DNA of 64,000 nucleotides from Aeromicrobium massiliense JC14 (lineage in GTDB: Bacteria; Actinomycetota; Actinomycetes; Propionibacteriales; Nocardioidaceae), in the NCBI RefSeq assembly GCF_000312105.1, contig NZ_HE978636.1:692841-756840 (forward strand), given 5' to 3'. Under the pieces are notes generated by a model that saw nothing but the letters and a program-made list of their open reading frames with translations, did not search any database and was not told where the DNA came from. Made by a program: the position numbers and the translations under genes. Of this stretch, positions 7,691 to 16,901 are shown piece after piece (position 1 is the first letter of the stretch; each line of letters opens with the position of its first letter).

Positions 7691-8458
7691 GTGACGCTCA
7701 GCCTCGCCGGCGAGCCGCTGCTGGCCTACCTGCTCGCCTCCGTGCGGATCTTCACCTGGCTGATGATCGCGCCGCCCTTCGCCGGGCGGACGGTCCCCAC
7801 CAACCTGAAGGCCGTGCTGGCGGTCGGGCTGGCCATGGCCGTGGCCCCGCTGACCGGCGGGGCCGAGATCCCCGGCACCACGCTCGGGCTGCTGCTCGAG
7901 GTCGTCGGCCAGGTCTTCGTCGGCGCGCTCATGGGCTTCGTGACGATGATGCTGTTCTCGGCCGTCGCGGCGGCCGGCAGCATCATCGACCTGTTCGGCG
8001 GCTTCGCCATCTCGGCGGCCTTCGACCCGCTGAACATGACCATGAACACGATCATGGGCAAGTTCCACGCCATGCTCGCCATGGCGCTGCTCATCGTCTC
8101 CGGCGGACACCTGCTCATCGTCGGCGGGCTGCTGAAGACCTTCGCCGTGCTGCCGGTCGGCGAGTCGATCTCCATGCCGACGGGTGCGGAGGTGCTGACG
8201 ACCGCGTTCGGCGTGTTCTTCGTGACCGCGGTGCAGATCGCCCTGCCGCTCGTGGCGGTGCTGTTCGTGGCCGACCTCGGCCTGGCGCTGCTGACCAAGA
8301 TCGCGCCGCACCTCAACGCGATCAACGTGATGTTCCCGGCGAAGATCGGGCTCACCCTGCTGGTCGTCGGCATGTCCTTCCCGGTGCTGCCGGGCGTCAT
8401 CGACCGTCTCGTCGAGCTGATCCTCGAGGCGATGTCCACGCTGGCGGGAGGTGGCTGA
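7691..8458 (+). CDS. fliR: Flagellar export gate protein FliR
   Basis: 255 aa, GTG start. Multi-helix membrane protein matching FliR: an early FRIFTWLMIAPPF-like segment, then FVGALMGFVTMMLFSAVAAAGSIIDLFGGFAISAAFDP and a late GLALLTKIAPHLNAINVMFPAKIGLTLLV. FliR completes the FliPQR export gate. Its stop shares a base with the flhB start (TGATG at 8456-8460), so the two are translationally coupled. Confidence 0.95.
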   Translation: MTLSLAGEPLLAYLLASVRIFTWLMIAPPFAGRTVPTNLKAVLAVGLAMAVAPLTGGAEIPGTTLGLLLEVVGQVFVGALMGFVTMMLFSAVAAAGSIIDLFGGFAISAAFDPLNMTMNTIMGKFHAMLAMALLIVSGGHLLIVGGLLKTFAVLPVGESISMPTGAEVLTTAFGVFFVTAVQIALPLVAVLFVADLGLALLTKIAPHLNAINVMFPAKIGLTLLVVGMSFPVLPGVIDRLVELILEAMSTLAGGG

Positions 8459-9615
8459 TGGCGAGCGGGAGCGAGGAGAAGACTGAGAAACCCACAGCCA
8501 AGAAGAACAAGGAGAACCGCAAGGAGGGCCAGGTACCGCGGACGCCGGAGATCGGCGGCTGGTCGGCCCTCCTGCTGTTCGCCCTGTTCCTGCCGGCGCT
8601 GGTGGGCCGTGAGCTCGGTGCGCTGCGCGACATCATGGCCGAGTCGTTCACCGGCCTGGAGGAGGCGGACCCGGCGCACGCGCTGAGCCTGCTCGGCTCG
8701 GCCGCGACGCACGCGCTGTTCGCGCTGGTGCTGCTGGGCAGCGGCGTCATGGTCGTCGGCGTCGCCGGCGCGCTGGCCCAGGGCGGCTTCTACCTGGCCA
8801 CCAAGGCGGTCAAGCCGTCGGCCAAGAAGCTCAACCCGATCACGGGATTCAAGCGGGTGTTCGGCCTCCAGGCGCTGTGGGAGGGCGCCAAGGTGCTGGT
8901 GAAGTCCGCGCTCGTGGGCATCCTGGTCTGGACCTCCATCCAGGGCATCATCCCGCTCGTCGGCCGCTTCTACTCGGTCAGCTCGATGATCGACCAGGTC
9001 ACCGCCGACGTCGTCACGCTCGTGCGCTGGGTGGCGCTGGCCGGCGTGCTCATGGCCGCGGCCGACTACCTGTTCCAGCGCCGCAAGGTCGGCAAGCAGA
9101 CCCGCATGACCAAGCAGGAGGTCAAGCAGGAGCACAAGAACAGCGAGGGCGACCCGCTGCTCAAGGGCGCGATCCGCTCGCGCCAGATCGCCGCCTCGCG
9201 CAACCGGATGATCGCCGACACCGCCAACGCCGACGTCGTGCTGGTCAACCCCACCCACGTCGCGATCGCGCTGAGCTACCCCGACGGCGCCGGCGCGCCC
9301 GTCGTCACCGCCCGTGGCGCCGGCGCCGTCGCCGCCCGCATCCGCGAGGTGGCCACCGAGAACCGCGTCCCGCTCGTGCAGGACGTGCCGCTCGCCCGGG
9401 CGCTGTACCGCGCGGCCCGGGTGGGCCAGCAGATCCCGCCCGAGCTGTTCGCCGCCGTCGCCCAGGTGCTGGCCTACGTCATCAGCCGCAAGCGCAGCGG
9501 CCAGGCCGCGGGCGAGCACCGGTCGCCGCGCGGGGACGAGCCGCTGCCCGACGTGCTGCCGGCCGGCCGACGGCGTCCGCGAAACCCCTCAGCCGAGGAA
9601 CCGCCCGGCCGATAG
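8458..9615 (+). CDS. flhB: Flagellar export switch protein FlhB
   Basis: 385 aa. The N-terminus has the FlhB/EscU signature EKTEKPTAKKNKENRKEGQVPRT-like polar leader, then four membrane helices, then a cytoplasmic autocleavage domain with NPTH at residues 264-267 and the downstream ARGAGAVAARIREVATENRVPLVQDVPLARALY block. Self-cleavage at NPTH switches export from hook to filament subunits in response to FliK. The C-terminal tail (about 35 residues after AYVISRK) is longer than in enteric FlhB. A putative flagellar promoter for flhA overlaps the gene's last 28 bases. Confidence 0.95.
   Translation: MASGSEEKTEKPTAKKNKENRKEGQVPRTPEIGGWSALLLFALFLPALVGRELGALRDIMAESFTGLEEADPAHALSLLGSAATHALFALVLLGSGVMVVGVAGALAQGGFYLATKAVKPSAKKLNPITGFKRVFGLQALWEGAKVLVKSALVGILVWTSIQGIIPLVGRFYSVSSMIDQVTADVVTLVRWVALAGVLMAAADYLFQRRKVGKQTRMTKQEVKQEHKNSEGDPLLKGAIRSRQIAASRNRMIADTANADVVLVNPTHVAIALSYPDGAGAPVVTARGAGAVAARIREVATENRVPLVQDVPLARALYRAARVGQQIPPELFAAVAQVLAYVISRKRSGQAAGEHRSPRGDEPLPDVLPAGRRRPRNPSAEEPPGR
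9588..9615 (+). promoter_or_regulatory. Putative FliA-type promoter for flhA
   Basis: CTCA at 9588-9591, a 16-nt spacer and GCCGATAG at 9608-9615, inside the 3' end of flhB (the stop TAG is part of the -10 half). This is the closest of the four sites to the GCCGATAA consensus. The 83-nt gap that follows would be the flhA leader, so flhA would have its own promoter in addition to read-through. Confidence 0.6.
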
Positions 9616-9698
9616 GGGCAACGACACCAGGACGGCGTCGCCAACCAGGCCAGGGACGGTCGCCGGTCTCGTCGACCCCCGAAAGGTGTCACCCACCC

Positions 9699-11744
9699 AT
9701 GGATCGCAAGCGGCTCAAGCAGCTGGGCGTGCCCGTCGGCGTCGTGCTGATCGTCGTCATGCTCGTCGTGCCGATGCCGGCGCCCGTGCTCGACCTGCTC
9801 CTGGTCGTCAACCTCACCACCAGCATCCTGGTGCTGATGGTGGCGATGTTCGTCAAGAAGCCGCTCGACTTCGCCGCCTTCCCCGCGATCCTGCTGGTGA
9901 TGACGCTGTTCCGGCTCGCGCTCAACGTCAGCGCGACCCGCCTGGTGCTCACCGAGGCCCACGCCGGCAAGGTCATCGAGACCTTCGGCCACTTCGTCGT
10001 CGGCGGCTCGCTCATCGTCGGCCTGATCATCTTCGTGATCCTGCTGATCATCCAGTTCGTGGTCATCACCAACGGTGCCGGCCGTGTGGCCGAGGTCGGG
10101 GCGCGCTTCACCCTCGATGCCATGCCCGGCAAGCAGATGGCGATCGACGCCGACCTCAACTCCGGCCTCATCGACGAGGAGGAGGCCCGCCGGCGGCGCA
10201 CCGAGGTGCACGCGGAGGCCGACTTCTACGGCGCGATGGACGGTGCGTCGAAGTTCGTCAAGGGCGACGCGATCGCGGCCATCATCATCACGCTGGTCAA
10301 CCTGATCGCCGGCTTCGCCGTCGGCATGGCTCAGATGGGCATGAGCTTCGGCGAGGCGGTCGAGACCTACAGCCTGCTGAGCGTCGGCGACGGCCTGGTC
10401 TCGCAGATCCCCGCCCTGCTGCTCTCGGTCGCCACCGGCCTCGTCGTCACGCGGTCCACCGCGGACGACGACATGGGCTCGGACATCCTGCGCCAGCTCA
10501 CCCAGAACCCGATGCCGATGCGCATCGCGGGCGGCGCCGCGCTGTTCATGTGCCTCATCCCGGGCCTGCCGAAGGTGCCCTTCATCCTGGTCGGCGGCGT
10601 GCTGCTGATCCTGTCGGCCCGGGTGGCGGCCGAGCTGGCCAAGGAGCCCGTCGTCCTGCCCGACGACGTGCCCGAGGCCGTGGCCGAGCTGCCCGAGACG
10701 ATCGCCGCCCAGGTGCAGGTCGACCCGCTCGGCCTGGAGCTGTCGGCCGACATCATCGACCTGGTCGACCGCAGCGTCGGCGGCGACCTGCTCGACCGGG
10801 TCAAGGCGCTGCGCCGCAAGATCGCCGGCGACGTCGGCGTCGTCATCCCGCCCGTCCGCACCCGCGACAACCTCGAGCTGCCCGCCCGCACCTACCGGAT
10901 CACGATGTTCGGCGTCGAGGTCGCCCGCGGCCAGGCGCCGCGCGGCACCGTCCTGGCCATCGGCGACGGGCTCAACGCCCTGCCCGGCGAGCCGACCAAG
11001 GAGCCGGTGTTCGGCCTGGACGCCCGCTGGGTCGCCGCCGAGCTGCGCCACCAGGCCGAGGTGCTCGGCGCGACCGTCGTCGACCGGGCGTCGGTCATCA
11101 CGACCCACCTCTCCGAGGTCGTCACTCGCAACGCCTCGCGCCTGCTGGGCCGCGAGGACGTGGCGATGCTCGTGCAGGTGGTGAAGCGCTCCAACCCGAC
11201 CGTGGTGGAGGAGCTGACCCCGGCCCAGCTGAGCCTGGGCGAGATCCAGCGCGTCCTGCAGGGCCTGCTCGACGAGCAGGTGCCGGTGCGCAACCTGGTC
11301 GGCATCTTCGAGTCGCTGTCGCTCAAGGCGCGCGACACCAAGGACGTCGACGCGCTCGTCGACGCCGCCCGCCTGGGCCTGGGCCCGGCGATCGTCGAGC
11401 CGTACGTCACCGACGGCGTGCTCAACGTCATCACGCTGGAGCCCACGCTGGAGCACCGGATGCTCGAGGCCATGCGCCCCGGCGACCGGGGCCACGTCAT
11501 CGCGCTGGACCCGGTCTCGGCCCAGCAGGTCATGGCCTCGGCCGCCGACCTGGCCACCCAGGCCGAGAACGCCGGGGTGCGCCCCGTGCTCGTGTGCGCC
11601 CCGCAGATCCGCCCCGCGCTGCGCCGGATGCTCGCCCCGGCCCTGCCGACGCTGCCGGTCGTCTCGTACTCCGAGGTCGACGGCGGTGGCGACGTCCACG
11701 CCGTCGGCGTCGTCGGCCAGCCCGAGGCGGTGGGCGTCCGATGA
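9699..11744 (+). CDS. flhA: Flagellar export protein FlhA
   Basis: 681 aa. FlhA is the nonameric export-gate ring. About eight membrane helices occupy residues 1-300; the conserved FHIPEP-type loop region reads FVVITNGAGRVAEVGARFTLDAMPGKQMAIDADLNSGLIDEEEARRRR (about 120-170). The cytoplasmic domain that docks chaperone-substrate complexes fills the rest. ATG 9699 is chosen because the protein opens with the normal short leader before the first helix. The stop overlaps the next ATG (ATGA at 11741-11744). Confidence 0.96.
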   Translation: MDRKRLKQLGVPVGVVLIVVMLVVPMPAPVLDLLLVVNLTTSILVLMVAMFVKKPLDFAAFPAILLVMTLFRLALNVSATRLVLTEAHAGKVIETFGHFVVGGSLIVGLIIFVILLIIQFVVITNGAGRVAEVGARFTLDAMPGKQMAIDADLNSGLIDEEEARRRRTEVHAEADFYGAMDGASKFVKGDAIAAIIITLVNLIAGFAVGMAQMGMSFGEAVETYSLLSVGDGLVSQIPALLLSVATGLVVTRSTADDDMGSDILRQLTQNPMPMRIAGGAALFMCLIPGLPKVPFILVGGVLLILSARVAAELAKEPVVLPDDVPEAVAELPETIAAQVQVDPLGLELSADIIDLVDRSVGGDLLDRVKALRRKIAGDVGVVIPPVRTRDNLELPARTYRITMFGVEVARGQAPRGTVLAIGDGLNALPGEPTKEPVFGLDARWVAAELRHQAEVLGATVVDRASVITTHLSEVVTRNASRLLGREDVAMLVQVVKRSNPTVVEELTPAQLSLGEIQRVLQGLLDEQVPVRNLVGIFESLSLKARDTKDVDALVDAARLGLGPAIVEPYVTDGVLNVITLEPTLEHRMLEAMRPGDRGHVIALDPVSAQQVMASAADLATQAENAGVRPVLVCAPQIRPALRRMLAPALPTLPVVSYSEVDGGGDVHAVGVVGQPEAVGVR

Positions 11745-12004
11745 GGCCGCCCAGCCTGCTCGCGCTGCTCCTGGCGCTCGTCTGCTCGGTGCCCGCGTTC
11801 GTCGGCGCCGGCGCCGGCACGATGACCGGGGACGACGCGGTCGGCCGCGCCGTGGTGCTGCTGCTGACGGCGTGGGGACTGGAGCTCCTGCTGCGCCCGG
11901 CGGCCCTGCGGATCATCCACGGACCGCCCGCGGCGATGGACGTCCCGCCGGGTGGACCGGAGGTCCCGGCCCAGGATGGCCCGACGGTCCCTGAGGTCGC
12001 CTAG
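11741..12004 (+). CDS. Small membrane protein of unknown function
   Basis: 87 aa. It starts 4 nt inside flhA and is therefore translated with it. Two hydrophobic segments (about residues 4-22, LLALLLALVCSVPAFVGAG, and 35-53, AVVLLLTAWGLELLLRP) suggest a hairpin membrane protein with a Pro-rich cytoplasmic tail. I recognise no family. Its position after flhA suggests a link to motility or to the following kinase. Its TAG stop is embedded in the presumed -10 box of the kinase gene. Confidence 0.6.
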   Translation: MRPPSLLALLLALVCSVPAFVGAGAGTMTGDDAVGRAVVLLLTAWGLELLLRPAALRIIHGPPAAMDVPPGGPEVPAQDGPTVPEVA

Positions 12005-12007
12005 ACT
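12002..12007 (+). promoter_or_regulatory. -10 box for the two-component operon (leaderless-type spacing)
   Basis: TAGACT followed after exactly 6 nt by a GTG (12014). This is the spacing seen at the window's other apparently leaderless starts. The GTG opens a short ORF rather than the kinase itself. Confidence 0.4.
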
Positions 12008-12013
12008 GCCCGC

Positions 12014-12040
12014 GTGCGGACGGAGCTGAGGACCACGTGA
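12014..12040 (+). CDS. Eight-codon upstream ORF before the histidine kinase
   Basis: GTG CGG ACG GAG CTG AGG ACC ACG TGA encodes a peptide of 8 residues (MRTELRTT). Its stop TGA overlaps the kinase GTG (GTGA at 12037-12040). If transcription begins at 12014, the ribosome would enter on this ORF and re-initiate at the kinase. Alternatively the GAGG at 12028-12031 simply acts as the kinase ribosome binding site and the ORF is not used. Confidence 0.35.
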   Translation: MRTELRTT

Positions 12041-13602
12041 GCGGATCCCTGGCCGGACCGCGCACCCCCGGCGTCCTCGACGCCGCCCCGGACCTCGCGC
12101 CCGACGCCCCGCTCGAGGTCGTCCTGCGCCGGGTGCTCGTCCGCGCCTGCCGTGAGGTCGGCGCCCGGCTCGCCCTGCTCGTCTACGTCGACGAGCACGT
12201 CCCCGGCGACGCGCGCGTCGTCGATCACGGCCTGGACGACGCCACCCGCGCCGCCCTGTCCGACGCCGCGGACCGCGCCGCGCTGCTCGCCGCCGACGCC
12301 GACCTGGGGCCCGACAGCGTCGCCCACGCCGTCCACGTCGGCGGCGTCGCCTACGGACGCCTCCACCTGCGCGGCAAGCAGACGCCCGGCGGTCCCGGCT
12401 TCGACGAGCACGACCGGCGGCTCGCGGCCGTCTTCGCCGACGTGCTGGGCCCCACCATCGAGCACGTCCGGCTGCACGAGCGGGCCCGCCGCCAGCGCGC
12501 CTGGGCCGAGGCCGCCGCCGACATCGCCGCGGTGCTGGTCGGTCCGGTGTCGCAGGCGTCCGCGCTGCAGCTCGTGGCCGACCGTGCCCTGGCCGCCGTC
12601 GACGCCGACTTCGTGGCCGTGCTGCTCCCGCGCGACGACACCAGCCTCGCGGTCGAGGTCGTCGCCGGGCGCGACGTGCCGCCGGCCCTCGTCGGCGAGC
12701 TGACCCGCCCGGACGGCCTGCCCGCCGAGGTCGTGCGCACGGGCGCGGGGCTCGTCGTCCCCGACACCGACCTCGAGCCGCTGTACCTGCCCGGCGAGGA
12801 GGAGCGCTGGCCGCAGCTGCGGTCGGTCATCCTGCTGCCGCTGCCCGGCGACGAGCACGTCGGCGTCCTCGCCCTCGGCTGGCGCGAGCGGCTGGCCCCG
12901 GGCAGCTGGCAGCTCGACCCGACGCTGCCGCAGCGCTTCTGCGACCAGGCCGGCCTCGTCGTGCAGGTGGCGCGGGCGCGCGCCGACCGCGACCGGCTCG
13001 CCGTGCTCGAGGACCGCGACCGCATCGGCCGCGACCTGCACGACTTCGTCATCCAGCGGCTCTACGGCACCGCCCTGGGGCTGGAGGTGCTCGGCCGCCG
13101 GCTCGAGCCGGGTCCGGTCGCCGACCAGGTGTCGCAGGCCGTCGACCAGCTCGACGAGACCATCCAGGACATCCGCCGCACGATCTTCGAGCTGTCCACC
13201 GCCGAGGACGAGGGCGTCCGCACCGAGCTGCTGCGGCTCAGCGACGTCGTCGCGCGCAGCGTCGGCTTCCGGCCGCGGCTCGTGGTCGACGGCCCGGTCG
13301 ACACGCTCGTCGTGGGCCCGCTGCGCCACCAGGTGCTGGGCGTGCTGGGCGAGGCGGTCTCGAACGCGGTGCGTCACGCGGGAGCGTCCAGCATCGACGT
13401 CGAGGTGCGCGCGAGCGTGCACGAGGGTGTGCTGGTGCGCGTGACCGACGACGGTCGTGGACTGCGCGGGCACGCCCCGCGCGGTGGACTGCTGAACATG
13501 GCGCACCGGGCCGAGGGCCTGGGCGGGTCGTGCGCCGTGCGCGACCGGCCCGACGGGGGCGTCGAGGTGCTGTGGCAGGTGCCCGGAGAGGCGGTGCGAT
13601 GA
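12037..13602 (+). CDS. Sensor histidine kinase with two GAF-like domains (NarL-type system)
   Basis: 521 aa, GTG start, no membrane helix, so cytoplasmic. Residues about 20-150 and 165-310 look like two GAF sensor domains (the second ends DQAGLVVQVARARADRDRLAVLEDRDRIGRDL). The HisKA_3 dimerisation helix carries the phospho-acceptor His335 in RDLHDFVIQRLYG. The HATPase domain shows the N box GEAVSNAVRHAGAS and the G box DDGRGLRG. It overlaps the response regulator start (ATGA). DevS/DosS-type kinases have the same architecture, but I cannot see whether the GAF domains bind haem. A link to flagellar control is suggested only by location. Confidence 0.88.
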   Translation: MSGSLAGPRTPGVLDAAPDLAPDAPLEVVLRRVLVRACREVGARLALLVYVDEHVPGDARVVDHGLDDATRAALSDAADRAALLAADADLGPDSVAHAVHVGGVAYGRLHLRGKQTPGGPGFDEHDRRLAAVFADVLGPTIEHVRLHERARRQRAWAEAAADIAAVLVGPVSQASALQLVADRALAAVDADFVAVLLPRDDTSLAVEVVAGRDVPPALVGELTRPDGLPAEVVRTGAGLVVPDTDLEPLYLPGEEERWPQLRSVILLPLPGDEHVGVLALGWRERLAPGSWQLDPTLPQRFCDQAGLVVQVARARADRDRLAVLEDRDRIGRDLHDFVIQRLYGTALGLEVLGRRLEPGPVADQVSQAVDQLDETIQDIRRTIFELSTAEDEGVRTELLRLSDVVARSVGFRPRLVVDGPVDTLVVGPLRHQVLGVLGEAVSNAVRHAGASSIDVEVRASVHEGVLVRVTDDGRGLRGHAPRGGLLNMAHRAEGLGGSCAVRDRPDGGVEVLWQVPGEAVR

Positions 13603-14252
13603 GCGACGTGCGGATCTTCCTGGTCGACGACCATCCGATCGTGCGGCAGGGGGTGAAGGGGCTGCTCGACGCCGAGCCCGGCCTGGAGGTCGTGGGCGAG
13701 GCCGACTCGGCCCAGCAGGCGCTCGACCGCATCCCGGCGCTGCAGCCCGACATGGCGCTGCTGGACGTCCGGCTGCCGGACTCCTCCGGCGTCGACCTGT
13801 GCCGCGAGCTGCGCCACACCATGCCGGGGCTGCGGGTGCTGTTCCTGACGTCCTACGAGGACGACGAGGCGCTGTTCGCCGCGATCATGGCCGGCGCCTC
13901 GGGCTACGTGCTCAAGCAGGTGCGCGGCACCGACCTGCTCGACGCGGTGCGCCAGGTCGCGGCGGGCAAGTCGATGCTCGACCCGGTGATGACCAGCCGC
14001 GTGCTCACCCGCATCCGCGAGGGCAAGCCCGACGACTCGCAGCTGGACCAGCTGTCCGAGCGCGAGCGCACGGTGCTCGACCTGATCGGGCGCGGGATGA
14101 CGAACCGCGAGATCGCCGCCGAGCTGTTCCTGGCCGAGAAGACGGTCAAGAACAACGTCACCCGGCTGCTCTCCAAGCTCGGCCTGGAGCGACGCACCCA
14201 GGCGGCGGTGCTGGCCGCCAAGCACGCCTGGGACCGCGACGCGCGCAAGTAG
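13599..14252 (+). CDS. NarL/FixJ-family response regulator
   Basis: 217 aa. The receiver domain (about 1-120) has the acidic pair D10-D11 and phospho-acceptor Asp56 (LLDVRLPDSSG). The C-terminal LuxR-type helix-turn-helix is LSERERTVLDLIGRGMTNREIA with the recognition helix in EKTVKNNVTRLLSKL. It is the evident partner of the kinase upstream, with a 4-nt overlap. Targets are unknown; DevR/DosR- or LiaR-like regulators share this layout. The ATG at 13599 gives the normal receiver start. Confidence 0.92.
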   Translation: MSDVRIFLVDDHPIVRQGVKGLLDAEPGLEVVGEADSAQQALDRIPALQPDMALLDVRLPDSSGVDLCRELRHTMPGLRVLFLTSYEDDEALFAAIMAGASGYVLKQVRGTDLLDAVRQVAAGKSMLDPVMTSRVLTRIREGKPDDSQLDQLSERERTVLDLIGRGMTNREIAAELFLAEKTVKNNVTRLLSKLGLERRTQAAVLAAKHAWDRDARK

Positions 14253-14273
14253 CGCGCGCCGCGGCCCCGCGGC

Positions 14274-16901
14274 TCAGCCCTCGACCAGCAGCTGCGCGTG
14301 CTCGGCGCGACGGCGCTGCTGCTCGACCGGGTCCGGCACCGGCACGGCCGCCACGAGACGGCGCGTGTAGTCCTCGGCCGGCGAGCCGAGCACCTGGGCG
14401 CGCGGGCCCACCTCCACGAGCCGGCCGGCCTGCATCACGGCCACGCGGTTCGCGAGCCGGTCCACGACCGCCAGGTCGTGGGTGATGAACAGGCAGGCGA
14501 ACCCGCGCCGCTGCTGCAGCTCGACGAACAGCTCCAGCACCCGCGCCTGCACCGACACGTCCAGGGCGGACGTCGGCTCGTCGGCGATGAGCAGGTCCGG
14601 GTCCAGCGCGATCGCGCGAGCCAGGCTCACGCGCTGGCGCTGGCCACCGGACAGCTCGTGCGGGTAGCGCTCGGCGAACGCCGCCGGCAGCTCCACGTCC
14701 TCGAGCAGCGTGCGGACGCGCTGCTGCACCTCCGCGGCCGGCAGGTCGCGGTGGACGTGCAGCGGCTCGGCCAGGGTCTGCCCGATCGACAGCCGCGGGT
14801 TGAGCGAGGCGGCCGGGTCCTGGAAGACGAACCCGAAGCGCTCGCGCATCGGACGCAGCTGGCGGTCCGACAGGCCTGAGACCGTCGTGCCGCTCACCCG
14901 CACCAGGCCGGACGTCGGCTGCTGGAGGCCCACCGTCGTGCGTCCGACGGTCGACTTGCCCGAGCCGGACTCCCCGACCAGGGCCAGCACCTCGCCGCGG
15001 CGGATGGTCAGGCTGACGTCGTCCACGGCACGGAAGCTCGGCTCGCCGAATCCGCCGGGGAACTCCACGACGAGGTTCTCGACCTCGAGCACGACGTCGG
15101 CCGACGGGTCGACCTCGCCCGGCCCGTCCTCGGCGCCCAGGTGCGGCACCGCGTCGAGCAGGCGCTGCGTGTACGGGTGCTGCGGGGCGGCGAACAGCTC
15201 GTGCACCGGCGCCTGCTCGACGACCTGGCCGCGGTACATGACCACGACCCGGTCGGCGACGTCGGCGACGACGCCCATGTTGTGCGTGATGAGCACGATG
15301 GCGGTGCCGAGCCGGTCGCGCAGGCTCAGCAGCAGCTCCAGGATCGCCGCCTGCACGGTGACGTCCAGGGCGGTCGTGGGCTCGTCGGCGATGATGACGT
15401 CCGGGTCGCAGGCGATCGCCATGGCGATGACGACGCGCTGCTTCTGACCGCCCGAGAGCTGGTGCGGGTAGTAGTCGACGCGGCGCTCGGGGTCGGGCAG
15501 CCCGACCAGCTCGAGCAGCTCGACCGCCCGGGCCCGCGCCTCCTTCTTGGAGACGTCGCGGTGCGCCCGGATGCCCTCGACGAGCTGCGCGCCCACCGTG
15601 TGCACCGGGTTGAGCGCCGTGGACGGCTCCTGGAAGACCATCGACACCTGGTCGCCGCGGATCGGGCGCAGCGCGCTGTCGGACAGGCCGATCAGCTCGG
15701 TCTGCTCCCCGCCGCGGGTCAGCACGGCCGACCCCTCGGCGGTGGCGGTGCCGGGCAGCAGGCCCATGACCGCGCGCGAGCTGACGGACTTGCCCGACCC
15801 GGACTCGCCGACCACGGCCAGCACCTCGCCCGGGGCGACGTCGTAGGAGATGCGGTCGACCGCCCGGATCGGCGCCCCGTCGGTGCGGAAGGAGACCGAC
15901 AGGTCGGTCAGCGACAGCGCCGCGACCCGGCGGTCGTCGGTGGCGACCGTGGTGGTCGGCTCGACGGCCTGGTCCAGCTCGGGCTCCACCGCGGCCTCGG
16001 ACGCCTCGCCGCCGCGCGTGCGCAGCAGCGGGTTCATGACGTCGTTGAGGCTCTCGCCGACCAGCGTCACGCCCAGGACGACCAGCACGATGGCCAGGCC
16101 CGGGAACAGCCCGGTCCACCAGATGCCGTTGGACGCGTCCGAGAGCGCCTTGTTCAGGTCGTAGCCCCACTCGGCCGCGGCCGACGGCTCGATGCCGAAG
16201 CCCAGGAAGCCGAGCCCGGCCAGGGTGAGGATCGCCTCGGACGCGTTGAGCGTCGCGATGACCGGCAGCGTCTGGGCGACGTTCGCCAGCACGTGGCGGC
16301 CCAGGATGCGCGGCGTGCGCACGCCGGCGACGCGGGCGGCGTCGACGTACGGCTCGACCTTGACCGCGACGGTCGCGTTGCGGATGACGCGGTAGTACTG
16401 CGGCACGAAGACCACGGTGATCGAGATCGCCGCGGCGAGGATGCCGCCGAGCGCACCGCTCGACCCGCCGGAGACGACGATCGAGACGACGATGGCCAGC
16501 AGCAGCGACGGGAACGCGTACAGCGCGTCCATGACCAGCAGGAGACCCCGGTCGAGCGCGCCACCGAGGTAGCCCGAGACCAGGCCCAGCGGGACGCCGA
16601 TGAGCGAGGACAGCACCACGGCGACCACGATCACCTCGACCGCGGTGCGGGCGCCGTAGACGACCCGCGAGAACACGTCGGTGCCGCCGACGTTGGTGCC
16701 GAACCAGTGGTCGGCCGACGGAGCCTGCTGGGTGCCGAAGACGCCGCCGGCGTCGCGGTCGGCGTTGAAGTCGTACGGCGCGATCCACGGCGCGAGGATC
16801 GCGACGAGGATGAACGCCAGGACGATGACGATGCCCAGGACGAGCATGAACCGCTGCAGGCCGTGCGAGTCGCGCACGACGCGGGGGACGGGAAGACGCA
16901 T
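14274..16901 (-). CDS. Fused peptide/nickel-type ABC importer: DppC-like permease plus two ATPase domains
   Basis: 875 aa. Residues about 20-290 are a DppC/OppC permease (HWFGTNVGGTDVFSRVVYGARTAVEV, then the EAA-like region PYVDAARVAGVRTPRILGRHVLANV). Two ABC ATPase units follow: the first with Walker A GESGSGKS at about 367, LSGGQKQR at about 481 and Walker B IIADEPTTALD; the second with Walker A GESGSGKS at about 644, LSGGQRQR at about 750 and Walker B LIADEPTSALD. In most bacteria these are three genes (dppC, dppD, dppF). All catalytic motifs look intact. ATG 16901 overlaps the stop of the partner permease. The substrate is a peptide or related oligomer, not predictable further. Confidence 0.93.
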   Translation of the reverse strand: MRLPVPRVVRDSHGLQRFMLVLGIVIVLAFILVAILAPWIAPYDFNADRDAGGVFGTQQAPSADHWFGTNVGGTDVFSRVVYGARTAVEVIVVAVVLSSLIGVPLGLVSGYLGGALDRGLLLVMDALYAFPSLLLAIVVSIVVSGGSSGALGGILAAAISITVVFVPQYYRVIRNATVAVKVEPYVDAARVAGVRTPRILGRHVLANVAQTLPVIATLNASEAILTLAGLGFLGFGIEPSAAAEWGYDLNKALSDASNGIWWTGLFPGLAIVLVVLGVTLVGESLNDVMNPLLRTRGGEASEAAVEPELDQAVEPTTTVATDDRRVAALSLTDLSVSFRTDGAPIRAVDRISYDVAPGEVLAVVGESGSGKSVSSRAVMGLLPGTATAEGSAVLTRGGEQTELIGLSDSALRPIRGDQVSMVFQEPSTALNPVHTVGAQLVEGIRAHRDVSKKEARARAVELLELVGLPDPERRVDYYPHQLSGGQKQRVVIAMAIACDPDVIIADEPTTALDVTVQAAILELLLSLRDRLGTAIVLITHNMGVVADVADRVVVMYRGQVVEQAPVHELFAAPQHPYTQRLLDAVPHLGAEDGPGEVDPSADVVLEVENLVVEFPGGFGEPSFRAVDDVSLTIRRGEVLALVGESGSGKSTVGRTTVGLQQPTSGLVRVSGTTVSGLSDRQLRPMRERFGFVFQDPAASLNPRLSIGQTLAEPLHVHRDLPAAEVQQRVRTLLEDVELPAAFAERYPHELSGGQRQRVSLARAIALDPDLLIADEPTSALDVSVQARVLELFVELQQRRGFACLFITHDLAVVDRLANRVAVMQAGRLVEVGPRAQVLGSPAEDYTRRLVAAVPVPDPVEQQRRRAEHAQLLVEG

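Noticed and set aside
8877-12004. Extended frames that run from flhB into flhA and through flhA into the small membrane protein gene.
   Set aside because: Their upstream parts are out-of-frame translations; the true starts are at 9699 and 11741, where family homology or membrane helices begin.
12037-14252. Assigning the two-component pair as DosS/DosR.
   Set aside because: The architecture is similar, but no haem-ligand pattern can be confirmed in the GAF domains and the context is flagellar.
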